Assembly (NCBI GenBank): GCA_030142905.1
Contig: JASJOG010000471.1
Span: 67,501 to 131,500, forward strand
Source: Heliopora coerulea
Taxonomy: Eukaryota; Cnidaria; Anthozoa; Scleralcyonacea; Helioporidae
DNA length: 64,000 nucleotides
Reading direction: 5' to 3'
How positions within the stretch are numbered: position 1 is the stretch's first letter; every line of letters begins with the position of its first letter. The translations under genes and the position numbers were made by a program. Positions 33,102-46,044 of the stretch are shown one piece after another. Below the pieces are notes generated by a model, which saw only the letters and a program-made list of their open reading frames with translations, did no database searches and was not told the DNA's origin.

Positions 33102-34524
33102 ATATGCCGAGTATATTTTATAGTCTGCCAGCACCATCAGTAATTATCCGCAGAAAATTTTTATATGTTCAATGTTTTCATAAGGTGCTGGACTCAAGGT
33201 CAAGGTGAAGGTCAAAGTCAAAGTCAGGAAAATTCGACATTTAGAGTGTAAGACCTCCTTAAGACAGATTCTGTCATCATGCTTAGGTATACATATGTGC
33301 TCTAAGATGTAGTCATTCACGAGGTCGAAACAAAAGACCAGACAATGGAAGTATTCATGAGGAACAAATAAAGAAAACATAAGCCAAAGTACAAGGTATG
33401 AATGCCATAACCAGCACAACCATGAAAGCAATACGAAAGCGAAACAAAGGTTCTTTAGTCTTGTGTTTGTGCTTCCTTTTGCATCACTTGAGTGAACAAG
33501 GCTTATGATTCTTCAGCCTGACTTATGTGATTAGCTATTTTGAGTACAGACCCTGTTTATTATTGGATCACCAATGTAGCAATACCTCCTGGGGACACCT
33601 GTCATCAACTCGTACACAACACAACGTACAATCGTACACGATAATAAAGTATATACGATGGATAACTAAACTGATTAAAGGAATGCTAAATGTTTGAAAT
33701 CTGCCCAACAAATCATGAATACTTCAGAATCTCATCAAATATCATTTTACTTGTTTAACTTTTATGTTCCACTGACAAGTAATTAACTGGAAATCAAAAC
33801 CAGTACTTCTTTCAGTAACTTCTCTTGTCTATTCATAACTTATTCGTAAAGTTCATATGAACTTAATACCGTCGGCGGAATCAAGACACTTCACAACAGG
33901 AATCACAATATGTCGAATGAGATAAGTGCATGCCTAACTTGAAATTTCCAAACACACTAACCAGATAGCTATAGCCATTTTCGATCTCTCTTGAAACGGT
34001 ATGATTATCCAACAAAATCGGTTTTCCTTAACGTTTTACTGCAAGATTTGTATCAATAGTATCACGGTTTTGTAAACATCCAGCACGGTAATACAATTCA
34101 GACATAACACTGATATGTCTCGACATAACACTGGGATGTAAATCACTCTGGAAACATTCCTGTGCAGGATTTAATGTAAGAACGTTTTTAAACGGGACCA
34201 GTGATGTTGCCTCTAAATGTCTAGATTCATAGCACTGCTCCGGTCGCGTTTAGTAACCTTAAATATTCAATTGGGCACATACAAAGCGTGTTCAAATTTC
34301 CCCGAGATGGATATTTCGAGTTATGACTTCCTGGTAATCCTTAACTAGAAGGTAAATACGATTTAAGTATCTTACCTCAATTCCGATAAAATCTAATGAA
34401 ATGAAATACTCCGCTAAATGTAATCGTAAATTGCAGTCTTAACAGATCTTCTTGCGGGCTAATAAATTTTTCCCGCTAGTTTCCTTTCAATATTGTAAAA
34501 TTACTTTGGTTTATTAACTCCAGG

Positions 34525-34760
34525 TTGACCAATGGCACGACACATTCCATTTTACTGTCTGATACTTTGATAGGTTGGGTAAGAATTAACATTCTATTGG
34601 CTATTGTCAAGGGCGATGAATCCCTACCCATTTTCTGGACCAACAAAGTGATTAAAGGGGAAGTGAGAGACAAGCTACTTACTTTTGCATGTATCCTGAC
34701 AAACTTATGATTTTTTGAAACAGCCGGTTTTGCTAGGGTATAAAAACCCGGTTTAAATAT
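34525..34760 (+). promoter_or_regulatory. Promoter-like cluster (CCAAT, inverted CCAAT, TATA)
   Basis: GACCAATGG at about 34528, CTATTGGCTATTG at about 34593 and GGGTATAAAAACCC at about 34738 lie in order over 210 bp, a spacing found in RNA polymerase II promoters. No gene follows that I can support, so this could be coincidence or a piece of a retroelement LTR. Confidence 0.2.
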
Positions 34761-37700
34761 ATAGACCACTTGCATTTTCCCCCCTGTTGGAGGAAAAATA
34801 CTTACAAACAAAAGCATTACATGAAGTATTTAATCTGTTGAACGTCGGAACTTTCAAGTTGTCCTGCAGATGGGTCGTTTTGCACGTGAATGCAATTGGT
34901 CAACAGAGTTGTAACCGACCAACGGTAGCCGATTTGTTCGTTAAATGGCAGGTGTTCAGGTCAGGTTAGTGCTTTTGACGCAAGACTGGGTATCGCTGAT
35001 TCCGGCCGTAATTTTCAATCTCATTGGTGATTTTCAACTTTTTGCGTCGCCAAAGTAAGAGGGAAAATCGCAAATGTTGCCGCTCTAGCTCAGGAGACGT
35101 GACAGCTCAAAAATTATATGCAAGAATAATTTGCAGCAAATTCACGAGTTAGATCTTTAGCGATAAAATGCTTATGGTCATTAGTACAACCTCCAGACAA
35201 ATTGCATCTTTTCGTGCATTGGCGATACGACATTTAAGCCAATTAGAAATGAATACAAACCACTTCCAAATTTTTGTTTTTCTCAAGGTCTGTTAGCCAG
35301 CTTTTCGTTGCCAAGATTTGTCTCTTCGTGTAGCCACCACTGTCAATTTAAGTTAAACATTCGTCTAAAACGCAAACATGGGATTCTTGTTTTTCATGTT
35401 GAAGCTTTTCTTTTCTAATAAACTGACAAATTTAGGAAAAATGTACATTACCGTCGATCATGGCTTTTGGAGAAGTGTCACTCAAATTGTCAATCTCCTC
35501 ATGCATGCAAATATCCCGCAGCAAGTGCAGTAAATCAGGGGGGGGGAATAAAGGGGATGTATCCCGCCCAAACCTTTTGACATCAGTGGATAACTGCCGT
35601 TATCATCCCTTCCACTTTTGAACTTGAGAATTTCGAAGGAACTTGAGAGTATCTAATTTAAAATTCTTATAGATCCATTCAAATATTGTATTTGCCCCGT
35701 CCTATTTTCTGTTGGTTATTTCGTGAGTAATTACACATCAGTTCTTCAACTCGTCATCGCAGTTGAGTAATAAATCAAACGGTCTTAAAGAGAAAAACGG
35801 TGTTGTTTTTTAAGAAACATCCCCCCAGCTCTTCTTACATGAATTTACGCCCCTGCATGCTGCGTGAAGAACATTTTGAACGCAGAAATGAGGAATAGGT
35901 TGAGAAGAAAAACTTCTGACTAGTCACACTGAAGATGCAGCGAAGGTACATTTTAAAATTGGTACTAGAAAGTATTTAAGGACTGCTATATAAGTCATTT
36001 ATTAGTAGTATTCGCTGGGGAAACAACATCACTTATAGTAGCCTATTGGCATAACGACGGAAAAATACAGTTAGTTCAAGTTTTCCCAATGTACTGAAAC
36101 TATATTAAGAAATATTAATTGTTATACATATTATCCGTATACATCTTGTGATGTATTACACTCACTCTCATCTTGTGATGTATTACATTGTCTAAAGATG
36201 ACACCATTGCCTGATGATGCAGGAAAGTCTGGTTATTATTTTGACTCCATGCTTTAAATGCAAGCATTTCCGAAGTAAACATCATTCAAGAATTTGTGTA
36301 TAATTTACAAGCAAAAAGGTGGCATGTCAATGCATTCGAACTTTTTAAGAGGGCTTTCGAAGGTGGAGAATTTTATTTAATAAGAAAAAATAGGGAAGGT
36401 CACGAAAGTCAAATCGTTACAATCACGTAGCTTTGTTTAGTTTATATTGATATGAAAGGACATGAATATTTAAATATTATAACTGAACTTATTTGTGTGC
36501 AAACTGAAACAGTGCAGATTCGCAAGAACGCAAAAAACACCAAAAATTGGAGACTTTGACATTTGTTTTATGGAGATGATCTGCTGTGTGACATTTATGA
36601 AAGCGACAGAAAGAGAGCGAGCGGGAGAGGATAAAGTGATGAATGACAGAGGAAATTTTTTTATTTCATTTTTGGAATGATGTTTGAATAAACTTTATAT
36701 TGCTTCTTAATAGTTTGAATAGTTTGATTGAAGGAATTGATATTTTGCCATGGTGTTTCTTTTTAAATGATAGTTTATGTCAAAAGTTAAGTGACTGCAC
36801 AAAGGTCTTTGTATTTTTATAGAACAGTTAATTTCTCACTTGGTTTCCTGTCACGAAATTTCTCATTATATAATATCGTAGACACATTGATGGTCTTCTA
36901 CCCAAAAGTTCAGAATTGCGAGAACTGTTTGCGGGGCATTATTGGATGTCTTCGAATGTTTTTTTTAGTCGTGTGACAGTGTGACTGTTTTATGTCACAA
37001 CATGTGTTGGAGTACGTTCTGATTATGACGATGAAACCATATTCATGAGAAAATTTAAACAGAGAATAGTTACTGGTAATTGACACATTACCATTACTGT
37101 ATGGACAACAATTTTCGTGTCATCAAATAATTTCTTCTCAGTTCATGTCAGAGGGCGGCAGAAAACCGCAGGGATAAGAGGTTTGATGATGCACTTAGGA
37201 TACTCTGATGTTGATCTAAAGTCTGGTTACACGAGCTAAGTAAGCACAAGCACAAGTTCAAAAAAAAAAAAGATAGGACAGAGTAGGTATTCCTGAGAAA
37301 CATCAACATTATCACCAACACATGGTATAAACATAACCACTTATGCAAATATAATAGCAATAACAAAGTAGAAGACAAAAGTTCTTTTGTCTCTCGCTTG
37401 TGCTTTCATTTCATTTACGTCAAATCACCGGTAAATTTTGCTTGTGCGTTGCGCTTTTGCTTCTATCATGCTAGTGAGCCGGGATTAACGGTTTCGGCAG
37501 AGTTCAACCAAAGATAGGTTCACGTTCGTGTGACCATCACAAGCAGTTACTAACGGGCATGGGTCATTAGAAAATTCAGTTTATGAAATTACTTAAGATA
37601 TCTGTCTCTTTCTGTTCCTGTTGTGAACTGTTTTGCTTTCACTGACATGATTAAACCCTTTCGAACTTTTAAGTAAGTATGTAAACTTTATATTTGTACT

Positions 37701-38560
37701 AAATAACCCTATCAGCTGACAAAGCTGTCCTTGCTAGTTGTCAAGTCAGGGCCACCCCTCACGGGTCAAGTGTTACTACAGGACGCTTGGAAACCGGAGT
37801 GCCAAGAGAAAAGCCGCGCTGCTTGGCAGATTCAAAATGGACAACACTCTACTTTCACCTGAGTAACGTAATTTTGATGAGGAAACTGCACGAAGCCGGA
37901 ATTGAAATGTGGTCATAGTGCTGAGAGATAAAAAAACTACAACTGTGCCAACTAGTGCATCTCCAACATGATGAATAAGTGTTGAATTAACATCAAGAGT
38001 TACTGTTAGAAGTGCAAGTATTAATATTGAATTTCTTGTCGTTGGAACTTCTAAAGAAAGCAAGTGGTATTTACTGGGAAGTAGTCATGCTTTTACGCAG
38101 CAGTTCTCAACCGTTTTACGTCCAAAAGAGAATGAGGCCACAGAAGTTGATTTTTCTGATTTCCAGGGGGGTCTTGCAAAGATTTTCCAACAGCTTTTTC
38201 CGGGTAAAAACACAATCGTGAGTCTTTTGTTTCATGTTTTTTTGTTTTATTTTCTCCCAGAAAAGTAAAGCGAGTTTTTATGCGTCTTCATTATCATTCT
38301 GCTTCGATGAATCTAAATTATTGCCGAAAAACAATTTTCATCTCCATATCACCCAAACACCTCTCTTAGTTCAACGTACCCAAAGTAAACTTAACCGAGG
38401 ACTTTGCTTCGACCTGAAGTCCTCGGTAATTAATAGTCGGAAACTCCAAATATTTCAACTGTTTGCACAAATTCGAAAATGTCCACACTTATCTATGCCA
38501 ATCTCCTAAGCTTTTGAAAATTGCTGTTGTAGCTAAAAAATTCTTATTTCTATATTGGAA

Positions 38561-38622
38561 TCGGGCTAACGCCAAACAATTATACCCGTCAAAGGGGGAG
38601 CTCCCGCCCGAAAAGAGTTAAA
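38561..38622 (-). repeat. Dispersed short repeat, inverted copy
   Basis: Matches 8850-8914 on the opposite strand: ACTCTTTTCGGGCGGGAGC, CCCCCTTTGACGGGTA and TTGTTTGGCGTTAGCCCGA. Confidence 0.6.
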
Positions 38623-39427
38623 TAATTAAGATACCAGGATATAAATCATAGTTTATTTGGAAAAAGTTGAGCGGAAACGCTGATGTTCTCTTAAGTTCCA
38701 AAGGTTTTTGAGGAAATGAAAGATATCTTGGCCACCATTTTGTATTTTTGGAGGCGCACACTTTAATCCCTGCTTCCAACGCCAATAAATTAACGTCACC
38801 AATTTTCTAATGAAATATTCAATTTTCCTCAAAGAGCTACGACAAATTCTTCAAATTCAGTGTCGAAAATCGCCAAACATTCCCATTAGTTTCGATGTGA
38901 GCAAAATTCATAATAGATCTCAAAAACTCTTTCAAAATTATAACCTTCCCATTGGACATCGCGAGCGCCTGCGGAGAAGACAGCACTACCGATACTCCGA
39001 AAGTATCATTCTTTAGGGACGTCAAGACTGGAGCATGACGAGTGCACGGTGCCTCAAAAAGATTTGCCAAGAAGTAGCGTTTACCTTACCTAGCTTTGAG
39101 TCCGTCCTTGAGAATGGACTTTGAAGAAAAAAAAATTGAAATAACTTTTATACAGGAAGACGTACTTATGTATTTCTGTCACTGAATCCATCTTTTCTTT
39201 AAGGTATATGTCTTTGTCTGTAGATCCTAAATACTTTAACCTGGTTTCACGCGTTTTGATTTAACCGATTCTTCGACTTCAGGGTGTTATTGTACCCTCT
39301 TCATTCTGTAAATTCCCTTCAGATCTGACACTAACTATTACAATTAGTATTTTCGTCTTAATACGTGAAACATAAATTATCCATAATATTTTGTGCATTA
39401 GCTCTTTCTTAGCGGGACAAGTCTTTT

Positions 39428-39498
39428 ACCATTTTACTCTGGCTAGCGTCAGACGACTTTGCTCGCCAAGTGAGGACTCTCTCCGGGAAAGTGTTAAA
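39428..39498 (-). repeat. Dispersed short repeat, inverted copy
   Basis: Same family as 8850-8914 on the minus strand, with AACACTTTCCCGG, CTTGGCGAGCAAAGTCGTC and TGACGCTAGCCAGAG. Confidence 0.55.
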
Positions 39499-41289
39499 GA
39501 AACCAAAAAAAAAAATTGCTCAAAGAAACTGAGGTCCAAATTATAATGAGGAAAAAAAACTGACTCTGGAGTTCATTATTTTTCAATATTATATAACATA
39601 CCCAACAAGATATTAATTAAATGGTCGGACGAACAAGCCTATCCCGACTGTGCTCGTAAAATGCGTATAACCTGCTCCCTTGAATGCTAAAAAGTTGCTA
39701 AACAGACCTCCTTCAATGTTGATAAAATTGACCTAGGTTTGGATAATTCTTCACATCATCCTCAGCCTCATCCAGTAACTGCTTAATATCAGTTAAGAAA
39801 ATAACTCGAATCTTTAAGGTTTAAAAAGTTGCTCGCAAATATGGGCGTATATTAAGGAAATTCTTAACCGAACAAAATTTTCTGTTGTTCAAGATCTAGT
39901 TGTAAGGCTCTATACAAACCAGATGTCATGAGAAAAGTAAATAATAAAGGCGCCTTCTTCTGTTCGGCAAATCACCATCCATTTTAATTCATGACAAGAA
40001 AATAATGGTATAAGGGCGCTTTTTTTTTAAAACTTGTGACTAATTTTATCTGATTACCCATTAAAATATTAGATGAGGATTGCAATAGGCCTGCGAAACG
40101 TTATCAAGTAACACGTTATTTGTTCAAAACATTGATAAACATCAGTAAATTCGCGAAAATTTAGGTTTTCTATCAAATTGTTCACTTTTCTCTGGTTGAT
40201 ATGATGCTGTAAGCCAATAACTTGTTCAAAAGTTGCTCAGAAAGACAAAATTTACTCGAGGTTGCTAGACCTTCAGAACGTTTTTTCAAACTCCAATTGT
40301 TGCTCAAAAATTTACCGAGCACAATCGTGATTGGCTTAATTAGAAGGGGAACATGGCTGACTCCGTATGTGCTCTTAGGGAAAGGGCACAGAGGTAGCTA
40401 CCCCTTCTTGCCCCCGTGGGTACAACACTCATGCGCATGTTACAGTGAACAAGACAAACCCAAATGAAAGACGTGGTTGAAATTGGACCAACAGAAAATC
40501 ACGTGGCATTTTCGAACCTGGCTAGGCCATTTTATGTCAATTTTCTCCAAAAATATTGGTTTGTTTCAGTAAGTATAATAAACACTAGAGAGAACGTTTT
40601 ACTCTTCAATCAAATACTATAAACAGCAAATAAAAAAATTCAGTTTCACTTCGTTTTCCAAAGGCTCTTCTATGTATTTGATCATTGGTCGAATTCTCTC
40701 TGTTTCTTACGTTTGATAAACGACTGCATTTTGAACAGACAAGTTTTCAGTTGTTAAAGATTCATTCCAAGACCATATGTTACACAGTGACCATCGAAGG
40801 ACCGAATAGTATAGCAATGGGGAGAAGACCAACAGAAATTAACTGGTCAGTACAGTGAGCATTTTGAGACGCTGGAAGAGGCATTTTAACAGGGATGAGG
40901 AAAAAGTGGCTTACAGGACAATGAACTGGAACCGTAGTTTCCCGGAATGTTCTTACCAAGGGCCAGTTGTACAAAGTTTGGGTAGATTTTCCCACGGACA
41001 ATCTTATTCGGCGGTATCCATATTACGAACTACCGAGCCTTAATCTTGTGCCCTCGAATAGTCTTGTCCAGCGGATATGATCACCTCACAGTTCATTTAA
41101 TGAAATTTACGTAGCTTGGCAGTGACTTTGTTAGGGTTAATTTATTGGGGCAGCAAAACAACAAAAAACTGTGAGAAACAGAACCTAACAGATTGTGTTT
41201 TTCGATATTTTGATTACGTGGTGGCTATCTCGTTTCTACAAACGATTTGCCTGATGGTCAGCGGATTCGGTGCTCACCACGAAGTAACA

Positions 41290-41490
41290 TCGTTTGGGAT
41301 CACCTGGTGAATGGCGACGAGTGTCTGTTTGATGCCGCACCAAGGAAACCTTGGTTGTAAAAACGAATGTTGCCGAGGTCCAGAATACGAAGCAATAATC
41401 TAATTGTTGAACGGGTTCAATAAAGTTCAATATTCTGGAAAGAAATTGGGGGGGTCTATGTCTCCCCTGGGTCTCCCTCGCAACGCTTAT
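41290..41490 (+). repeat. Dispersed repeat, partner of 1510-1710
   Basis: GGTTGTAAAAACGAATGTTG and CAATAATCTAATTGTTGAAC match the copy at 1510-1710 in the same order and orientation. It ends in a G-rich patch with TCTCCC. Confidence 0.6.
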
Positions 41491-43057
41491 GTTCCTTAGG
41501 TCAAAACATCGATAAGAGTGTTCACTGACTGGATCTTATGAATCAGATAAGCCGTTTGGGGCTTGAAACAACTGAACCCAGGCCGCAGTTCTTAAAAAGA
41601 TAATATGGCTAACTTCATGAGAAAAAACCTTTTCTAATTAAGAGTTAATCTGTTAAAATAATTCCAACCAGTTCCCTAGATGCAATCTGAGAAATTAGTG
41701 CATCAAAATTTCACGATTTCTGGATTAAGTTATTCGGCTTTTCTGAACAACCAGCCTTTAAAGGAAACACAAATCGCATAATCGCTATTCGATATTTGCT
41801 TGTATGTAAGGGCATTCGCCTTCTAGAGAAAATTCAAATTGTTTGGATGATTGTGGGTTAGAGATTTGGTTGCTTAAAACTGGCTATCTTGCACTTCTGT
41901 TACCTAACATGGCTTAGTGGATTTTACGCCCAAGAGAACGTCTCTAATAATATATGTAAATGCATGAAACGCGACTGAATTCTCCATTAAAGTTTCGTCA
42001 TATAACATTAGAATTACGGATTACAAACCCTTTGTTATTCATCTTCAATATTTTGTTGGTGAAGAATAAGTTTTATTGCTAAATTTAATAGTGCATGTTT
42101 CTCCACTTCACATTTAACTAACAATGATGAGCCAATTGAAATTATCAAGTTGTCCACTTTATGAAGAGATGTGAAGTAAAGTTGTTGATAGTAAAACTAA
42201 ATAGTTTTTGCCTGCAGCTGACTCCTGTTTGTAATCGCGAGGTATCAATAGTAACGGAGTGTGCGTGAGGTGGAGTTCATTCTATGTTACATGAATTCAA
42301 AGCGATATGGAGTAAAAGACAGAATTAGTTGCCATTCAATAAATAACGTCAGTCTTTGCTGTTATGATGATAAGTGATACTTCATGAGTGATGGGTCGAG
42401 GTCTTTCACCCTGGTTGGTTGGATTGTTCAGGCGCGTTGGTAGCACCACAAGGGTTGTCGAAATTAACTAATCATATGAGCTCATAGTGACTTACAATAC
42501 AATAAATCTGATGGAGCAATAAGACGGATCAGATGTTTTTGGTGCGTTTTAGGGTAAAATCCGTTGGTTTAATTGAACTGCGCTTGCAGCCCGGTCATGT
42601 GCACTATTTATATGGAATTAAACAGGTCATTTTACGCTGGGAATTATAACCTGGGAACAAGTAATCATTCCATCTAAGCTCTATCGACGTTTCTTCAAGG
42701 TTAGTCCACGACGCTCCAGTACTGCGATATTTGAGACAAATTCACGTGTTGAAGTGAATGCGCTGGACAGCGGACGTAAACAGCTACTGCAAACTAAGAT
42801 ACCAAAAATATCAACTTAAAAAGCTTACCAAATTCACTTCTGTAGCGCCCTTGCAAACAGGGAAAATTTTAGAAATATTCTTACCAATGATTTCCATTTG
42901 TTTTGTTTGTCCACGGCTCGAAATAGGAGATGGATACAACTCCAGGAGAATGTCCAGCGGATTCAAGATAATTCATCGCGTTACGTCATGATTACCCTTA
43001 TGAAAATCTAAGATGTCGTTTGAAATGTGAAAAGCATTTGGAATTGGAACATTTTTA
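41491..43057. other. No gene seen
   Basis: AT-rich with scattered short frames. Nothing recognisable. Confidence 0.4.
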
Positions 43058-43275
43058 CGGACGAAATTTTTCCGTTCACATATGAAATGGGAACGTTTTT
43101 ACATAAGAAATACTTAATTCCCATATGAAATGGGAACGTTTTCACATAAGAAATACTTAATTCACATATGAAATGGGAACGTTTTCACATAAGAAATACT
43201 TAATTCACATATGACATGGGAACGTTTTCACATAAGAAATACTTAATTCACATATGAAATGACCTCGTTCAAATT
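43058..43275 (+). repeat. Minisatellite, 43-bp unit with palindromic TTCACATATGAAAT
   Basis: The string TATGAAATGG (or TATGACATGG) recurs at 43081, 43124, 43167 and 43210, and TATGAAATG at 43253: an exact 43-bp period over four full units. Each unit holds TTCACATATGAA, GGGAACGTTTTCACATAAG and AAATACTTAA. Units differ at one or two bases. Confidence 0.9.
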
Positions 43276-43532
43276 TTCGCCTGTCAAATATTGGTGTTTG
43301 AAACATGCATGTCACATATGAAATGGAGGACCCGCATTTGAAAAATAATTTTGTGTATGTAATTTTCATTTCGAATATGGGATTAAAACAATAGACGTGT
43401 TAAATATGATTGAGATGAGGTGAAATTGCATGAGAAATTTTTTCAAGGATATTCCAACAAAGGATCAGATGGAGATGACAGCAGCCGAAGCCTTAGTTTA
43501 GTGATGGATGGGTATGTTTGACATTCCAAAAG

Positions 43533-43603
43533 CAAATTCAGTCCGATAACGGAACACATTTTTCGTCAACTTTATTAAAAACAGTTTGTGAGCAGCTTGG
43601 GTT
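43533..43603 (+). pseudogene. Tiny gypsy-type integrase relic
   Basis: The frame reads QIQSDNGTHFSSTLLKTVCE, the second catalytic aspartate region (SDNG) of a Ty3/gypsy-like integrase. No other integrase motif is preserved nearby, so only about 24 codons survive. Confidence 0.5.
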
Positions 43604-45180
43604 TACATAAGTGCTTAGTAGTTCTTGGTATCTAAAATTTCTGGGAGAATAAATTTTTAGAAGGAAACTCTGAATAACTGTCTGGTGGTGGTTTTTGGTT
43701 AATTAACCTGACACTTCAGCAGTAATACTGCAAATGGTAGCGTATGCCATCAATTCAGAGCCTTCCGCAACCACAGGAAATAGTCCTCTTGAACAGTGTT
43801 TAAAAATTAAAAAAAAGTAAACCCCGCAAAAAGTCCCCAAACAGACCGGCATAAGTTTTTGTTTCCTTTGTAGGATTACGAAGATGATGATAGATAGCGA
43901 TGAAAAAGACTTACCGACAGAGAAAAAGTGACAAGATTATTGCAGCAGAACGCCAAGAAGTGGGAGAAAGTTGTACAAAAGACAAGAAAGAAGATTAAAG
44001 ATTCACAAGAGCAACAAGTAAGAAATTAAAAGCAACTGAACAAGTCCATCACAACAAGTTATCATATCAATGATATGGGAATAAAGAAGTACCACAGTAA
44101 AGATTTAGAGCAAGCTTTGAAATTCCCGTCGGTATCCTCAAATTTCTGTTGTACAAACAGAACCAGTAAGTTGCCAAATTAGAGTGAAGTACGGCGGCCA
44201 AGACAGTGGCGTGATTAAGGTAGGGAAAAGGGGAAACCTGTACCCCCCCCTTATTTTACTGCCATGATAAAGTTATTTCTTGAAATACTACACAAAATAT
44301 CTTAGTACGCCCTTAGTCTGAATCCCGTGAGCCTAAAATGTAAAACAAAATAAGTAGGTTTTCTCCCAAAGACAAAATTCTCCGTAGCCATGGTTTGAGT
44401 TCCCAGTTTGCCACGCAAAAATGTACGTCTGGCAACGCTGAGCAGAGGAGTGATGACAGTACAATGAACTGTTACCTCGGTATTGACAAAGAGCCTCCAT
44501 AAAGTTGATCAAGTGAGGGCAATGAGCAGGAGCAACTGCCTGGTGAACCACTATCCATCCACCAAATAGAGGCAATGTTTCAAACAAAGTTCTTACAGTC
44601 ATTTGCCCCACCAGACCTATATTTTTTTTAAAATTCTTTTTCACGGGGTTGGGATCTACTTAGAAATTGGAACTCAAAGCAGGACTGCCATAAATTCTGA
44701 TGCTAAGAGTAAGTTTACTAGTTTAATTTGGTATCTTAGGCCCCCCTGATACGGATTCGAGGAGGTCTAAGGTGTTTTGTGGAATATTAAAGGCAACAAT
44801 TTTATCAGTCGATTTACTTATGAGGGCAGAGCTCCGCTAGGTTCGCCCTTGGCCACCCACCTGTGCACAGTCAAAAGAGAATCAGTAATATATGTGATTA
44901 CCATCAGCTACCACTGGTGCAAACACTGGAGGACCATGTATATACGATTAAAAATTGTATAGTAAACAAGATAGGAGAGGAGTTTGATGATGTAAGTCAT
45001 TTATTAACTTTATTGTATTCGTGACGTAACATGTTGCTGCTATTTTCGTATAGACAGGTTAGGGTCGTGACAAGAAGGTATTGATCAGGAAGAGGTGACC
45101 GGAAGTACTGGGTACTAAATAAAATAGAAGATAGGGAATTTTGAAAGCAGATGCTGCGGTTTTGGTTCAATTGTCACCGG
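43604..45180. other. No gene seen
   Basis: An A-rich patch at 43930-44110 could be an old coding exon (KK/EE-rich in one frame) but is not continuous. A CAGTGGCGTGATTAAGG string at 44203 resembles a lone hAT-like end. Confidence 0.35.
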
Positions 45181-45189
45181 GTGGTGACA

Positions 45190-45330
45190 CGTCAACATTT
45201 AGGATTAGGATTAGAATCAGTGTTAGGATTGGGGTAGGATAACGTTTAGGATTAGGACTAACCCCAACCCTAACTCCAATCCTCTCTATTACCCTAACCA
45301 TAATCCTAGTGCTAACTCTAACATTCAGAA
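45190..45330. repeat. Degenerate telomere-like block, GGATTAG then CTAACCC orientation
   Basis: Units such as TTAGGATTAGGATTAG occupy the left part, and AACCCCAACCCTAACTCC with ACCCTAACC the right part, meeting at about 45262, so the block switches strand in the middle. Confidence 0.55.
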
Positions 45331-45856
45331 TATTCCTGAAGCTCAAGACCGCAATATAACGTTCATTTATTTTATTACCCATTTAACGATTCATTACACT
45401 TTGTTTACATAATCTCACCTGTCTCTTTTTCTCCGCCTTTCTTTCCCACGTGACTTACAGAACACTACATCTCTTCTTAGCAAAGAAGAAAATTTAGCTC
45501 TAACACAAGAAAAAATTAAAAGACCTAATGGTTTTTTAAATGTACAACATTCACAAACGATTGTTCGTTTTCTCTTGTATTTCTAAAATCCGTAGTATTA
45601 GAGGCATTCGTGCCTTTTGTTGCATTGTTTCATTTCTCATTTCGTCCTTCATGTACTCCTCTTGCCCAAGACCTGTATTCGCAGGTAAATTCGTGCCTTT
45701 ACCACGATTTCTCGATGGTGGTACTTCATAAACTGCTGTGAAATTCCTGATTATCTGTGGCTCGTTCGGCCTTCTTAGCAATAAACTTGTACCCTTCTTT
45801 CCTTCGACGGTGTATGGTTTTGGGTTGTACATGCTCAACAACTTAGATTGCCGGTT

Positions 45857-46044
45857 CTATCCAGGGACGGCGGAGCAAGGGGGGGGGCTGCAGGGGCTGT
45901 AGCCCCCCACTTTTTTCCAAATGTAATGTTGAAACAACTACGCTTTAAAACACTTGTTGTGCAATTTCCCAGAGAAGCATACAAAATGCTGTATTTTTAT
46001 CTCAAGCCCCCCACTCGTAATTCCGCTCCGCCGTCTCTGCTATC
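45857..46044. mobile_element. MITE with 15-bp TIRs and 5-bp target duplication, inside gypsy pol
   Basis: CTATC at 45857-45861 and 46040-46044 flanks 178 bp ending in CAGGGACGGCGGAGC and, inverted, CAGAGACGGCGGAGC (14 of 15 match). The inside has G-runs and C-runs (GGGGGGGGG; AGCCCCCCAC). CAGGG ends recall hAT elements, but the duplication is 5 bp rather than 8. It interrupts the gypsy frame without shifting it (183 bp added). Confidence 0.8.

Larger units (their letters stand above)
33102..41230. other. 8 kb without a supported gene
   Basis: Only short open frames without domains. Items seen: two copies of the CGTCTGGCGTTAGCC-type repeat (38561-38622 and 39428-39498, inverted), a direct repeat of ATCTTGTGATGTATTACA at about 36143 and 36172, a CTGATGATGCAGGAAAGTC hairpin-like string at 36211-36229, and A- or G-rich tracts at about 37260 and 35539. 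Confidence 0.4.

Noticed and set aside
43058..43275. CRISPR array
   Set aside because: The 43-bp units are repeated in full with no unique spacers, and the genome is eukaryotic.
44203..44260. A complete hAT-type MITE starting CAGTGGCGTGATTAAGG
   Set aside because: No matching inverted end was found within about 1 kb; the same holds for lone ends near 30993, 52878 and 18924.
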